Shown: positions 34,178-43,256 of the stretch, one piece after another
Numbering within the stretch: the first letter of the stretch is position 1
Layout: each line of letters begins with the position of its first letter
The notes under the pieces: model-generated
What the model was told of the DNA's origin: nothing
The model's database searches: none
What the model saw: the letters and a program-made list of their open reading frames with translations, nothing else
Program-made: the position numbers and the translations under genes
DNA from: Neisseria subflava
Lineage (GTDB): Bacteria > Pseudomonadota > Gammaproteobacteria > Burkholderiales > Neisseriaceae
Assembly: GCF_024205745.1 (NCBI RefSeq)
Contig: NZ_CP073117.1
Span: 1,736,001 to 1,800,000 of the forward strand
Reading direction: 5' to 3'
DNA length: 64,000 bases

Positions 34178-34501
34178 TCAGTTTCCGCTGGAGAGTTTCA
34201 TCACTACGACGCCGGAGATGATGAGAAATGCGCCGAGCCAGCGGCCGAAGTTGGCGGCATCGTTGAAAAATACAACGCCCACTAAAAACGCTCCTGCCGC
34301 GCCTATGCCTGTCCAGACGGCGTAGGCCGTACCCATTGGAATACTTTTTTGGGCAAGGTAAAGGAAGTATCCGCTACCGGCAATGCAGGCAAGCGCGGCG
34401 GCAAAGCCATGCCAGCGGTAGCCTTCCTGTTGTGCCAGCTTTAAGCCCAATGGCCAGCCGATTTCCAACATACCGGCTAAGATTAAATAAAACCAACTCA
34501 T
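34178..34501 (-). CDS. Small multidrug-resistance family exporter, Gdx/SugE-like
   Basis: 107 residues with four membrane helices, the fixed size of SMR proteins. The membrane Glu is in LILAGMLEIGWPLGLK (E13), and the conserved GTAYAVWTGIGAAGAF helix is present. The W after E-I-G and the overall pattern point to the SugE/Gdx guanidinium-proton antiporter subtype rather than EmrE. It is last in a minus-strand operon after marR and a six-helix ABC-type membrane gene. No guanidine riboswitch was seen in the 27-base gap before it. Confidence 0.85.
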   Translation of the reverse strand: MSWFYLILAGMLEIGWPLGLKLAQQEGYRWHGFAAALACIAGSGYFLYLAQKSIPMGTAYAVWTGIGAAGAFLVGVVFFNDAANFGRWLGAFLIISGVVVMKLSSGN

Positions 34502-34528
34502 AATATGTCCTGATAGTGTGTTAAGGTT

Positions 34529-35398
34529 TCAGACGGCCTTGGAAAGATTGTTTTCTTCTGAGAGTTCAACGCGTTGTCCGATATCTTTTAGATTGGAGTA
34601 TTGTTCGACCAAGCGCGGTACATCGTCCAAGCTCATTGCAAACATCCATAAATAAGTGCTGACGGAATAGATATGGCCGGCGCTGCCATAGCCTTTAAGC
34701 GTCATGTGTATAAAGGCGAAGCCGAACAATACGCTCATCGCTATGCCGATACTGAGATAGCCTAAGGCTTCGCGGTTGGAAATCAGCACGCGTAGTTTGG
34801 CAACCCAGCCATAGTGGCGGTAGAGCTGACGCTCGTTGCCGTCGCGGATAAGGTGGTTGTCGCGTTCAAGCCGGTTGTTTAAACGGAAATATAGGTTTTC
34901 GCTGATGGCGGCAAAACGCGGCAGCAACCATAAAAACAGGGCAAGTATCGCGACAGCCAATACGCCCACCCAAAATTCCAATATCAGCAACATCATACAT
35001 GCACCGAAGATGGAGACCAGCGAAGTAGCAGCGATGGGCAGGTGTTCTTCAAAAAAACTGACAAACTCACGCGATAGGGCAACGCGTGCGGTAATGGCGG
35101 AATGCGGTACTTCTCGTTTGCGCTGTTCCAAAACGACCGGGACGGCGATTTCGGTATAGATTTGGGTAAACGTACGCGTATCGGCTGCTCGGCGGGCGGC
35201 TCCGATTATCCACATTAATAAAACCACCACACCATACAACATTGCCTGCCAGACGTTGCCATCCATAACGGCATTAATCGCCCAGCCGCCAAACACGGGA
35301 TATACCAGCAAGAGCAGATTATCCAAGCCGACGAGAGAGAAGGTTGTGATGAGTTTGCGGCGGTGTATTTGACTGATGTATTTCAACATTTTCCACAT
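34529..35398 (-). CDS. Six-helix ABC-transporter-type membrane protein without ATPase domain
   Basis: 289 residues. It resembles the transmembrane half of a type I exporter (helices near 18-40, 48-70, 125-145, 145-165, 225-245 and 250-270), ending after VELSEENNLSKAV without any Walker or signature motif, so no ATPase is fused. Proteins of this type are annotated as ABC transporter six-transmembrane-domain proteins. It sits between marR and gdx (11 and 27 bases apart), so it probably belongs to a MarR-controlled resistance operon. Whether it works alone or with an ATPase from elsewhere cannot be told. Confidence 0.8.
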   Translation of the reverse strand: MWKMLKYISQIHRRKLITTFSLVGLDNLLLLVYPVFGGWAINAVMDGNVWQAMLYGVVVLLMWIIGAARRAADTRTFTQIYTEIAVPVVLEQRKREVPHSAITARVALSREFVSFFEEHLPIAATSLVSIFGACMMLLILEFWVGVLAVAILALFLWLLPRFAAISENLYFRLNNRLERDNHLIRDGNERQLYRHYGWVAKLRVLISNREALGYLSIGIAMSVLFGFAFIHMTLKGYGSAGHIYSVSTYLWMFAMSLDDVPRLVEQYSNLKDIGQRVELSEENNLSKAV

Positions 35399-35409
35399 GG
35401 TTGCCCTCC

Positions 35410-35835
35410 TTATTTAGTATTGAGGGTTTGCGCCATTAATTCGGCCAACGCGTCCAAATCGGCAAACAGTCGGGCTGCACGTTTTTCACCGAAGGCGGTA
35501 AAAATTTGTTTGCTGAATTCCTGCATGTTTTGCACCAATGGTGCGGCGTATTCCTTGCCTTGCTCGGTCAGCGACAATAAGCGTTCGCGTTTGTCTTGTT
35601 CGCTTTCGTGAAATGTCAGCAAGCCTTGTTCCGCCAGCGTTTTGCATGTGCCGGAAACGGTTTGCTTGGGCAGGCTCCATTCTTCGCCTATGTATTTTTG
35701 AGTGCGGCTGCCTTCGGTAGCCAAAGTGTAGAGAACGGCTAAAGTGTTGTAGTTGGTGTTTTGCTGTTTAATCCATTGGTCGAATGCGCTGTCTATGCGG
35801 CTGATGCGCATACCGAGTTGGTCAAGTTGATTCAT
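35410..35835 (-). CDS. MarR-family transcriptional regulator
   Basis: 141 residues, winged HTH. The recognition region is YIGEEWSLPKQTVSGTCKTLAEQGLL (about 62-87), and the wing carries SEQDKRERLLSLTEQGKEY. It probably represses its own operon with the transporter genes downstream and responds to a small ligand. The upstream region (35836-35890) contains TAGTC/GACTA repeats around the predicted promoter (GACTAATTGG and TAGTCATG...GGACTAATTGC) that could be its operator. Confidence 0.88.
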   Translation of the reverse strand: MNQLDQLGMRISRIDSAFDQWIKQQNTNYNTLAVLYTLATEGSRTQKYIGEEWSLPKQTVSGTCKTLAEQGLLTFHESEQDKRERLLSLTEQGKEYAAPLVQNMQEFSKQIFTAFGEKRAARLFADLDALAELMAQTLNTK

Positions 35836-35901
35836 AAATTGGTCTCGATATTGACTAATTGGATGCGGATTATAGTCATGTTTAGGACTAATTGCAAATA
35901 G

Positions 35902-35936
35902 AAGGCCGTCTGAAACAATCGTTTCCAGACGGCCTT
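35902..35936 (+). terminator. Uptake-sequence hairpin between marR and yddG
   Basis: AAGGCCGTCTGAAAC pairs with GTTTCCAGACGGCCTT with one bulge. It lies upstream of two divergent genes, so it acts as an insulator or uptake site more than as an end of a gene. Confidence 0.6.
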
Positions 35937-36017
35937 GAAACCGTTAAAATAATTAATGTAGAACCGATATATTCAAACTACGATAAACCTAATAAAACCA
36001 TCTTCAACACATACGCC

Positions 36018-36932
36018 ATGATTCATTTCTTATCTCAAAATATTTCATCCAAACAAGCCACTGCCATCGGGTTGCTTGCCGTTACCTTGTGGAGCTTCGT
36101 CATTTCCCTGATACGCTCTTTGAGCCTGCATATGGGGGCAGTGGGTGGCGCGGCAATGATGTATACCCTGTCCACCGTATTGATTTGGCTGATTTTCGGC
36201 CGGCCGCATTTGCGCAATTACAACCGAAGTTATTTGTTTTGGGCAAGCGTGTTTTTTGTCGGCTGCGAATTGTGTTTGTCGCTGTCGGTCGGCTTTGCAC
36301 AAAACGCAAGACAGGCGGTGGAAATCGGCATGGTGAATTATTTGTGGCCGACGTTTACCATCGTCGGAGCGGTATATTTCAATAAACAGCCGTCAAAATG
36401 GTGGATAGTCATCGGCTTTGTGCTGTCGTTTTTTGGGATTGCCACTGTACTGGGCGGCGATGTCGGCTTGTCGGTTTCTGGTATTTACCACAATGTCCGC
36501 ACCAATCCCGGCGGCTATATCATGGCATTTGTAGATGCCGTGTTTTGGGCGGCATATTGCACGCTGACGGCACGTGTAAAAGCGGAGGGCAGCAGCGTCG
36601 GCTTTTTCTTTGCGCTGGTGTCGATACTGTTGTGGATTGAGTATTTTCTCAGCGGCGCGGATACGTTGAATTTTGATTCCGTATCGCTCGGCTATGCCGT
36701 TGCCGCCGCAGCTTGCATGGGTTTGGGCTATGCAGTATGGAATATCGGTATTTCGCGTGGCAACCTGACTGTATTGGCAGGCGCATCTTATTTCATTCCA
36801 GTGTTGTCTGCGGTGGTGTCATCATTTGTGATTAGCGCGCCGTTGTCCATGACGTTTTGGCAGGGGGCGGGAATGGTGTGCTTAGGATCGATTGTGTGTT
36901 GGTTGGCGACCCGGGGAAAACAGATGGCGTGA
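36018..36932 (+). CDS. yddG: YddG-type aromatic amino acid exporter (DMT family)
   Basis: 304 residues from the ATG at 36018. Ten predicted helices in two EamA repeats. The helix-1 text ATAIGLLAVTLWSFVISLIR and the later GMVNYLWPTFTIVGAVYF and AGASYFIPVLSAVVSSF match YddG, which exports aromatic amino acids and toxic analogues across the inner membrane. A longer open reading to 35892 lacks a ribosome site. It ends just before the cysN control element. Confidence 0.85.
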   Translation: MIHFLSQNISSKQATAIGLLAVTLWSFVISLIRSLSLHMGAVGGAAMMYTLSTVLIWLIFGRPHLRNYNRSYLFWASVFFVGCELCLSLSVGFAQNARQAVEIGMVNYLWPTFTIVGAVYFNKQPSKWWIVIGFVLSFFGIATVLGGDVGLSVSGIYHNVRTNPGGYIMAFVDAVFWAAYCTLTARVKAEGSSVGFFFALVSILLWIEYFLSGADTLNFDSVSLGYAVAAAACMGLGYAVWNIGISRGNLTVLAGASYFIPVLSAVVSSFVISAPLSMTFWQGAGMVCLGSIVCWLATRGKQMA

Positions 36933-36951
36933 GGCAACATCCCATAGATTT

Positions 36952-37024
36952 GCGATATAACGAAAACAGCTTTTTTAACAACCAAACATTCTTTCCCATT
37001 TTCAGACGGCCTGTTTAAAGTAGC
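36952..37024 (+). promoter_or_regulatory. cysN upstream element shared with cysI
   Basis: Begins GATATAACGAAAA and continues through CATTCTTT, CATTTTCAGACGGCCT and TTTAAAGTAGC. It aligns without large gaps to 18875-18943 upstream of cysI at roughly 80 percent identity by eye. It is probably a common sulfur-regulated promoter (CysB type), though the binding sites are not defined. Confidence 0.6.
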
Positions 37025-37061
37025 AGTCAGTTTGAGAAATCACGAGAAATGGGAAAGAATC

Positions 37062-38372
37062 ATGACCGCAGCTTCCGCTCCGCTTTTACGCTTCATCACC
37101 GCCGGCAGTGTCGATGACGGCAAATCCACGCTCATCGGCCGCCTACTCTACGACAGCAAAACCTTGCTGACCGATCAAATTGACAAGCTCAACCGCGCTG
37201 CCGAAAACGGTGAAACGCCCGACTTTGCCAGCCTGACGGACGGCCTTGCCGCCGAGCGCGAACAAGGCATTACCATTGACGTCGCCTACCGTTATTTCGC
37301 CACACCCAAACGGAAATTCATCATTGCCGATACGCCGGGACATGAGCAATACACGCGTAATATGGTTACCGGCGCATCGACTGCCGATGCCGCCATTATT
37401 TTGGTTGATGCCACTCGCGTTGATTTTTCAGGCAGCGAACCTGTCCTACTGCCCCAAACCAAACGCCACAGCGCGATTCTGAAACTTTTGGGCTGCCCCA
37501 ACATCATCGTCGCCGTCAACAAACTCGACCTGCTCGACTTTGACGAAGCCAAATATCAAACCATTACCGAGGCCTACCGCAAACTGGCGGAGCAAATCGG
37601 CCTCAAGGCACAAATCCACTTCCTGCCCATCAGCGCATTAAAAGGCGACAATATCGTCAATGCCAGCAGCCAAACCCCGTGGTATCAAGGTTTGCCGCTT
37701 TTGCCTTTGCTTGAAAGCCTGCCTGTCAACCGTCAAAATGCCGCTGACCAAGCCGCGCATTTTCCCGTACAACGCGTGGCGCGCCAAGACGGCAGTAGCA
37801 GCGACGACTTCCGCGGTTATCAAGGCAGATTGGAAGCAGGCCGTCTGAAAGTGGGCGATGAAGTTAAAGTTTTGCCCAGCGGCCATGTTGCCAAAGTTGC
37901 CGAAATCTATAATGCAAACGGCAAAACCGAATCTGCCGAAGCAGGGGAGGTGTTGACTGTCGTTTTGGATGCAGACATCGATATTTCACGCGGCAACAGC
38001 ATTGTTTCAGCCGACAGCGTTATTGTTCCCGAGCAACAATTTCAAGCCGCGCTTTGCTGGTTTGACGATATTCCGCTCAATCTGCGCCGTAAATATTTGC
38101 TGAAGCACACTACCCAAACCACGCCCGTAAAAATTAGCGAAATTGCCTATGTTTGGGACGTGAACACCCTCAGCCGGGTCGAATCCGCCGAAACGCTCAA
38201 GCTCAACGACATCGGCAGCGTCAGCTTCAAAACCCAGCAGCCGCTCGCCGCTGCCGCATACGAAGACAACCATGCACAAGGCGCGTTTATTTTGATTGAC
38301 GAAGCCACCAACCATACTGTCGCGGCAGGCATGATACGTAAAGTCAGCGAAACAAACAGTTTTGAAATTTAA
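37062..38372 (+). CDS. cysN: Sulfate adenylyltransferase large (GTPase) subunit
   Basis: 436 residues from the ATG at 37062 (GGGAAAGAATC upstream). Translation-factor-like GTPase: G1 GSVDDGKST, G3 DTPGHEQ, G4 NKLD, then two beta-barrel domains. With CysD it makes adenylylsulfate from ATP and sulfate, with GTP hydrolysis driving the reaction. There is no C-terminal APS-kinase fusion. CysD, its obligatory partner, usually precedes cysN but is absent here; the exporter yddG lies there instead, so cysD must be outside the window or the operon has been split. Confidence 0.95.
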   Translation: MTAASAPLLRFITAGSVDDGKSTLIGRLLYDSKTLLTDQIDKLNRAAENGETPDFASLTDGLAAEREQGITIDVAYRYFATPKRKFIIADTPGHEQYTRNMVTGASTADAAIILVDATRVDFSGSEPVLLPQTKRHSAILKLLGCPNIIVAVNKLDLLDFDEAKYQTITEAYRKLAEQIGLKAQIHFLPISALKGDNIVNASSQTPWYQGLPLLPLLESLPVNRQNAADQAAHFPVQRVARQDGSSSDDFRGYQGRLEAGRLKVGDEVKVLPSGHVAKVAEIYNANGKTESAEAGEVLTVVLDADIDISRGNSIVSADSVIVPEQQFQAALCWFDDIPLNLRRKYLLKHTTQTTPVKISEIAYVWDVNTLSRVESAETLKLNDIGSVSFKTQQPLAAAAYEDNHAQGAFILIDEATNHTVAAGMIRKVSETNSFEI

Positions 38373-38393
38373 AAGAAAAGTTGAAATAAAAAA

Positions 38394-38418
38394 AGGCCGT
38401 CTGTTGTTCAGACGGCCT
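38394..38418. terminator. Uptake-sequence terminator between cysN and glyA
   Basis: AGGCCGTCTG pairs with CAGACGGCCT with a 5-base loop. It serves the convergent genes. Confidence 0.8.
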
Positions 38419-38443
38419 AATATTTTATCCAAGTCGGAAATGC

Positions 38444-39694
38444 TTATGCGCCGTAAACCGGATATTTATTGCACAAAGCAGTCACTTGTTCGCGGACTTT
38501 GGCGAGGTTGGCTTCGTCTTCAGGATTAGCCAATACGTCGGCAACCAAGTTTGCCAATACGCGCGCGTCGGCTTCGTTAAAGCCGCGTGTGGTCATGGCG
38601 GCAGAGCCGATGCGGATGCCGGAGGTAACGAATGGTTTTTCCGGATCATTTGGAATAGCGTTTTTGTTGACGGTAATGTGTGCTTTGCCCAAAGCGGCTT
38701 CGGCGGCTTTACCGGTGATTTTCATCGGTTGCAGGTCAACGAGGAAAACGTGGCTTTCGGTACGGCCGGATACAATGCGCAAACCGCGTTTAACCAACTC
38801 CTCCGCCATGGCGGCAGCATTGATTTTCACTTGTTTTGCGTATTGTTTGAACTCAGGCTGCAACGCTTCTTTAAACGCTACGGCTTTGGCAGCGATAACG
38901 TGCATCAATGGGCCGCCTTGCAGGCTTGGGAAAATGGCAGAGTTCAGCGCTTTTTCATGGGTATTGTCACGGCACAAAATCACACCGCCGCGAGGGCCGC
39001 GCAGGGTTTTGTGGGTGGTGGTGGTTACAAAGTCGCAGAATGGCACGGGGTTAGGATATTCGCCGCCGGCAATCAGACCGGCATAGTGCGCCATGTCGAC
39101 AAAGAGGTATGCGCCGACTTTATCGGCGATTTCGCGGAATTTTGCCCAGTCGATTTGCAACGCGTAGGCAGATGCGCCGGCCACAATCATTTTGGGTTTG
39201 TGTTCAAGAGCCAAGCGTTCTACTTCGGCATAATCGAGAACTTCGTTTTCATCCAAACCATAAGTAATGGCGTTGTAGAGTTTGCCGGAGATATTAACGC
39301 TTGCACCGTGGGTCAAGTGGCCGCCGTGTGCCAGAGACATACCCAAAATAGTGTCGCCCGGTTTCAAAACAGAAGCATACACGGCTTGGTTGGCTTGGGA
39401 GCCGGAGTGCGGTTGAACGTTGGCATAAGCGGCGCCAAACAGTTCTTTTACGCGGTCAATCGCTAATTGTTCAACAATATCAACGTATTCACAGCCGCCG
39501 TAGTAGCGTTTGCCAGGATAGCCTTCAGCGTATTTGTTGGTCAATTGCGAACCTTGGGCTTCCATAACGGCACAGCTGACGTAGTTTTCAGAGGCGATCA
39601 GCTCGACGTGGTCTTGCTGGCGCTTGTCTTCTTGGGCGATGGCTGCTGCCAAATCGGGGTCATATTGTGCGAGGGTAACGCTTTTTGAAAACAT
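38444..39694 (-). CDS. glyA: Serine hydroxymethyltransferase
   Basis: 416 residues from the ATG at 39694 (AAGGAATCGAGAAC upstream); a longer reading to 39754 has no ribosome site. It converts serine and tetrahydrofolate to glycine and methylene-THF. The PLP lysine lies in [14 protein letters not shown] (near 230). Also visible are [32 protein letters not shown] in pieces near 35-60 and [11 protein letters not shown] near 95-105. Standard length and no anomalies. Confidence 0.97.
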   Translation of the reverse strand: MFSKSVTLAQYDPDLAAAIAQEDKRQQDHVELIASENYVSCAVMEAQGSQLTNKYAEGYPGKRYYGGCEYVDIVEQLAIDRVKELFGAAYANVQPHSGSQANQAVYASVLKPGDTILGMSLAHGGHLTHGASVNISGKLYNAITYGLDENEVLDYAEVERLALEHKPKMIVAGASAYALQIDWAKFREIADKVGAYLFVDMAHYAGLIAGGEYPNPVPFCDFVTTTTHKTLRGPRGGVILCRDNTHEKALNSAIFPSLQGGPLMHVIAAKAVAFKEALQPEFKQYAKQVKINAAAMAEELVKRGLRIVSGRTESHVFLVDLQPMKITGKAAEAALGKAHITVNKNAIPNDPEKPFVTSGIRIGSAAMTTRGFNEADARVLANLVADVLANPEDEANLAKVREQVTALCNKYPVYGA

Positions 39695-39827
39695 GTTCTC
39701 GATTCCTTTGTGATGGGCTGAAAATATGAGATGGAGTGCTGCGGATTGGTTCAAGATGAACTATTTTTCTTGCATTGTCAACAATTGTGTCTGGTGTTTG
39801 GTTTCAGACGGCCTGAGATTGAAGGGG

Positions 39828-40202
39828 TTATTTGAAAATATCATCTTGTTTTAAATGAAAATCCATTTTTTCCAGAAGCGCGGCTAAATCGGCTTCTGCT
39901 TGGGCGGCTTTAAGATTTTTTGCCAGTTCTACCAAGGCTACCGCATTTAATCGTTCTTTCTCCAGCCGTAGGGCTTCTTCGCTGAAGATTTTGATATTGT
40001 CTGCCGATTCGGCAGCATCTATTTTTTCAAATGGATAAAACGATTCTTCGTGTACAGCCAAACCGTCGGGCAGGGGCGCGGCATGGTTGAAATCGGCATC
40101 ATTGACCGGCATCCATGAAGGATGGTTTTCAAGCAGGATAAATTGTCCGTCCATGCCGTTGATATGACGGAATAGGGTGGTTCGGCCATTGTGTAAACGC
40201 AT
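39828..40202 (-). CDS. Small protein of unknown function
   Basis: 124 residues, acidic, without membrane segments. The N-terminal half is beta-like (TTLFRHINGMDGQFILLENHPSW in pieces), and the C-terminal half is a long charged helix (EEALRLEKERLNAVALVELA onward). No family was recognised. It is a lone gene between glyA and a divergent ydcH-like gene, with a weak ribosome site. Confidence 0.65.
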   Translation of the reverse strand: MRLHNGRTTLFRHINGMDGQFILLENHPSWMPVNDADFNHAAPLPDGLAVHEESFYPFEKIDAAESADNIKIFSEEALRLEKERLNAVALVELAKNLKAAQAEADLAALLEKMDFHLKQDDIFK

Positions 40203-40343
40203 AAGCCCGATTGTATGCCCAAGTCGGCAAGCCGTCTATAAAGCCGTTTTTTTCTATTTTGGCGCTAACTTATGTTGATATTATTAATTTTGATGTAAAA
40301 CAGTTTCGACTTAAAAAAGACTGGATAAAACGCCCGTGTTTGT

Positions 40344-40349
40344 TATAAT
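40344..40349 (+). promoter_or_regulatory. -10 element of the ydcH-like gene
   Basis: TATAAT preceded by TG one base earlier (TGTTATAAT), an extended -10 box about 75 bases before the start at 40424. No clear -35. Confidence 0.6.
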
Positions 40350-40423
40350 GAAGCTAAAGATTGATTCGTCCTAGTTTTTGACCGCAGTACTTTTTTATTT
40401 AATTAACAAGAGAGGAAAACAAA

Positions 40424-40642
40424 ATGTTTCCAGAATATCGCGATTTGATTTCTAAACTGAAACAAGAGGATGCACACTTTGCCCGTTTGTTTGACGAGCA
40501 CAATGAGCTGGACGATAAAATCACCGGTTTGGTTAACAACCCTGTTACCAGCGGTGCCGAAGAGATTGAAGAGCTGAAAAAAGCCAAACTCAAACTCAAA
40601 GACGAATTGTATGCTATTCTGCAAAAAGCAGCAGGCAAATAA
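40424..40642 (+). CDS. YdcH-family (DUF465) small protein
   Basis: 72 residues, nearly all helix. FPEYRDLISKLKQEDAHFARLFDEHNELDDKI in pieces matches the DUF465/YdcH pattern (xFxxLxxxHxxLDxxI), followed by a basic helix ELKKAKLKLKDEL. The function is not established. Ribosome site AGAGAGGAAAACAAA. Ends in an uptake-sequence terminator. Confidence 0.88.
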   Translation: MFPEYRDLISKLKQEDAHFARLFDEHNELDDKITGLVNNPVTSGAEEIEELKKAKLKLKDELYAILQKAAGK

Positions 40643-40655
40643 TTAAGAATTGAAT

Positions 40656-40721
40656 AAGGCCGTCTGAACGGTATGATAGGAATCTCGGATTTCGTTTCAT
40701 GCCGGTTCAGACGGCCTTTTT
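40656..40721 (+). terminator. Uptake-sequence terminator after the ydcH-like gene
   Basis: AAGGCCGTCTGAAC pairs with GTTCAGACGGCCTT with a long loop, then TTTT. Confidence 0.75.
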
Positions 40722-40822
40722 AGTTGTTTGGTATTTTGTTATTTTTTATTAGCGTAATTTAACTATTAATTGTAAATCACTCTTAATTGCATTGAAAATT
40801 CTGTTAAGTTTATTTAAAATCC

Positions 40823-40846
40823 AAAATAATTTTCATTTTAATTTTA
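40823..40846 (+). promoter_or_regulatory. Fur-box-like site upstream of the siderophore receptor gene
   Basis: AAAATAATTTTCATTTTAAT resembles the Fur consensus built from GATAAT hexamers, in a very AT-rich leader 30-50 bases before the start. Iron-repressed control is expected for this receptor class. The match is partial and judged by eye. Confidence 0.5.
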
Positions 40847-40874
40847 AACAAACAAAACCAAGAGAAACAATGCA

Positions 40875-43076
40875 ATGAAAACATTCACACTCGCCATTTT
40901 GCCTTTGGCGTTAATTAGTGCATTCTCACACGCAGCTGAAGAGAAAGCCGTTGAGCAGGCTGAAGTCGATACCGTTTACGTTACTGCCGAGAAGCAGTTG
41001 CAACAGTCGCTCGGCGTATCGCGTATTTCTAAAGACGACATCGACAAACGCCCTGCAGCCAATGATATTTCCGAATTTGTCCGTACTATGCCGGGTGTCA
41101 ACCTGACCGGTAATACGGCAACAGGTCAGCGTGGCAACAAACGCCAAATTGACTTGCGCGGTATGGGTCCTGAAAACACTTTGATTTTGATTGACGGCAA
41201 GCCGGTTAATTCGCGCCAGTCCGAGCGTATCAGTATGCGCGGTGAACGCAATACGCGTGGTGACAGCAACTGGGTGCCGGTTGAAGAGATTGAATCCATT
41301 ACCGTCTTGCGCGGTCCGGCGGCAACACGTTACGGCTCCGGCGCGATGGGCGGCGTGGTCAATATTGTCACCAAAAAAGTGTCTAAAGAATTTAAAGGCC
41401 AAGTCAATCTTTACGCCAATCAGCCGCAAGACAGCAAAGAGGGCGCAACCCGCCGTATCGGCTTTAATTTGAGCGGTCCGATCATTCAAGATACTTTGGG
41501 CTTCCGCATTTACGGCAACCTGAATAAAACGGATGCAGATGCTGCCGATATTAATGCCGGACACGGCAATGACAGCGCGGCCGGTGTCGAAGGCGTACGC
41601 AATAAAGACATCGCAGGCCGTCTGCAATGGAAAATCAGCCCAGCGCAAACGCTGATTTTAGACAGCAGTTACAGCCGTCAGGGCAATATCTACAACGGCG
41701 ATACGCAAAACAGCAATCCGCGTTCTGCTTTGGTTAATTCTTTGGCCGACAGCAAAGCCGAAACTGCCCGTTTATACCGTTCTGCTTATTCCTTAACGCA
41801 TGATGGCGCATGGGAATGGGGCGATACCAAAAACGTGATCAGTTATGAGCGCACGGTCAACAGCCACTTGCCTGAAGGTTTGGCCGGTGGTCCGGAAGGC
41901 AGCTATACAGGCTTGGATTTTGTTCAAAGCCGTCTGAAAAACCTGCGTTTCAGCAGCGAAGCGAATATTCCTTTTAAACTTGGTGTTGATAACGTATTGA
42001 CTGTCGGTGCGGAATTTACCGACAGCAAATTGGATGATCCTGCTTCCAATACTCAGGGATTTAAAGACCAAGGTAAAACCGATGCGTTTAACGGTATCTC
42101 CGCAACGCGCGGCGGCAAGGCTTCGCAACGCAACTGGGCGGCCTACGTTGAAGACAATATTTCGTTGACCGACAAAACCCATCTGATTCCGGCCATCCGC
42201 TTCGACCACAACAGCGACAGCGGCAGCAACTGGAGTCCGGCTTTGAACTTCTCGCATCAAATCGGCGAAAACTGGTTGGTCAAAGGCGGTGTTGCCCGCG
42301 CGTACAAAGCGCCAAACCTGTATCAAACCAATCCTGACTTTATCCTGTACACACGCGGTCAAGGCTGTCCGCTCAATGCGCCGAACAGCGTGCGTTGCTA
42401 TTACATGGGCAACAACAATTTGAAACCTGAAACCAGTATCAATAAAGAGATTGGTCTTGAGTTCAACAAAAACGGCTGGCAGGCTTCCGCGACTTATTTC
42501 CATAATGCGTACCGCAATAAAATCGTAATTGGCGACCAGCTTATTGCCACCAGCAATATCGGCAACTGGCTCCTGCAATGGGAAAATACGCCGAAAGCGA
42601 CTATTTCGGGTATCGAAGGCAACTTGGTGATTCCGTTGCATGACACACTCAAGTGGAGCAACAATTTCACTTACATGCACAAATCCGAAGATTATCAAGG
42701 CAATCCATTGTCTTTGGTGCCAAAACACACCATCAACAGCACATTGTCTTGGACGCCGAACGAACGCTTCGATGCCAACCTGACCTTTACCCACTATGGT
42801 CGCACCAAACCGCGCGGCGTAGCGATTAATAGACTGGAACGAGACGGCAATCCTCGTGCAGGCGTGGCAGCGTTGTCTTCCGAACACAGCCAAACCCAAG
42901 TCGGCTCTTACGGCATTTGGGGCATCAACGCAGGCTACAACTGGAACAAACGCGTGGCCGTCCGTGGCGGTATCAGCAATCTGTTTGACAAAAAACTGTA
43001 CCGCACAACTGCCGGCGCACAAACGTACAACGAGCATGGCCGTGCCTTCTACGGCAGTTTGAAAGTATCGTTTTAA
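40875..43076 (+). CDS. fepA: FepA-type TonB-dependent ferric-siderophore receptor
   Basis: 733 residues with a signal peptide (cleavage after SHA, near 20). The TonB box region VDTVYVTAEK is followed by the plug (RTMPGVNLTGNTATGQRGN, then RGMGPENTLILIDGKPVNSR, both very close to E. coli FepA) and a 22-strand barrel ending in the outer-membrane aromatic signature GSLKVSF. It would import catecholate siderophores such as enterobactin, taken from other bacteria, using TonB energy. No ABC uptake genes are adjacent. Preceded by a Fur-box-like site and followed by an uptake-sequence terminator. Confidence 0.9.
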   Translation: MKTFTLAILPLALISAFSHAAEEKAVEQAEVDTVYVTAEKQLQQSLGVSRISKDDIDKRPAANDISEFVRTMPGVNLTGNTATGQRGNKRQIDLRGMGPENTLILIDGKPVNSRQSERISMRGERNTRGDSNWVPVEEIESITVLRGPAATRYGSGAMGGVVNIVTKKVSKEFKGQVNLYANQPQDSKEGATRRIGFNLSGPIIQDTLGFRIYGNLNKTDADAADINAGHGNDSAAGVEGVRNKDIAGRLQWKISPAQTLILDSSYSRQGNIYNGDTQNSNPRSALVNSLADSKAETARLYRSAYSLTHDGAWEWGDTKNVISYERTVNSHLPEGLAGGPEGSYTGLDFVQSRLKNLRFSSEANIPFKLGVDNVLTVGAEFTDSKLDDPASNTQGFKDQGKTDAFNGISATRGGKASQRNWAAYVEDNISLTDKTHLIPAIRFDHNSDSGSNWSPALNFSHQIGENWLVKGGVARAYKAPNLYQTNPDFILYTRGQGCPLNAPNSVRCYYMGNNNLKPETSINKEIGLEFNKNGWQASATYFHNAYRNKIVIGDQLIATSNIGNWLLQWENTPKATISGIEGNLVIPLHDTLKWSNNFTYMHKSEDYQGNPLSLVPKHTINSTLSWTPNERFDANLTFTHYGRTKPRGVAINRLERDGNPRAGVAALSSEHSQTQVGSYGIWGINAGYNWNKRVAVRGGISNLFDKKLYRTTAGAQTYNEHGRAFYGSLKVSF

Positions 43077-43095
43077 GTAAAAACGTATTAAATCA

Positions 43096-43160
43096 GGCCG
43101 TCTGAAACGGTGTGAAATGAAATCTAAGATTTCGGACACATGGTTTCAGACGGCCTTTTT
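43096..43160 (+). terminator. Uptake-sequence terminator after fepA
   Basis: AGGCCGTCTGAAAC pairs with GGTTTCAGACGGCCT, with T run to 43160. Loop about 33 bases. Confidence 0.75.
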
Positions 43161-43256
43161 GATATTAAATTTAGAAGCATTTGTTGTTACGGAATTTGCT
43201 TCACTTTTTTAGAAAAGTAAAAGGGCGGTATTTGCCGCCCTGAGAATACAAACTGC

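Noticed and set aside
34502-34528. Guanidine riboswitch before the Gdx-like exporter
   Set aside because: The gap is only 27 bases inside an operon and shows no fitting structure; control more likely comes from MarR.
38444-39740. Glycine or THF riboswitch in front of glyA
   Set aside because: The leader beyond 39694 is short and shows no conserved riboswitch core that I can recognise.
41793-43139. 448-codon open frame antisense to fepA
   Set aside because: The plus strand encodes an unmistakable FepA-type receptor over the same bases; the antisense frame has no recognisable domain or start signal.
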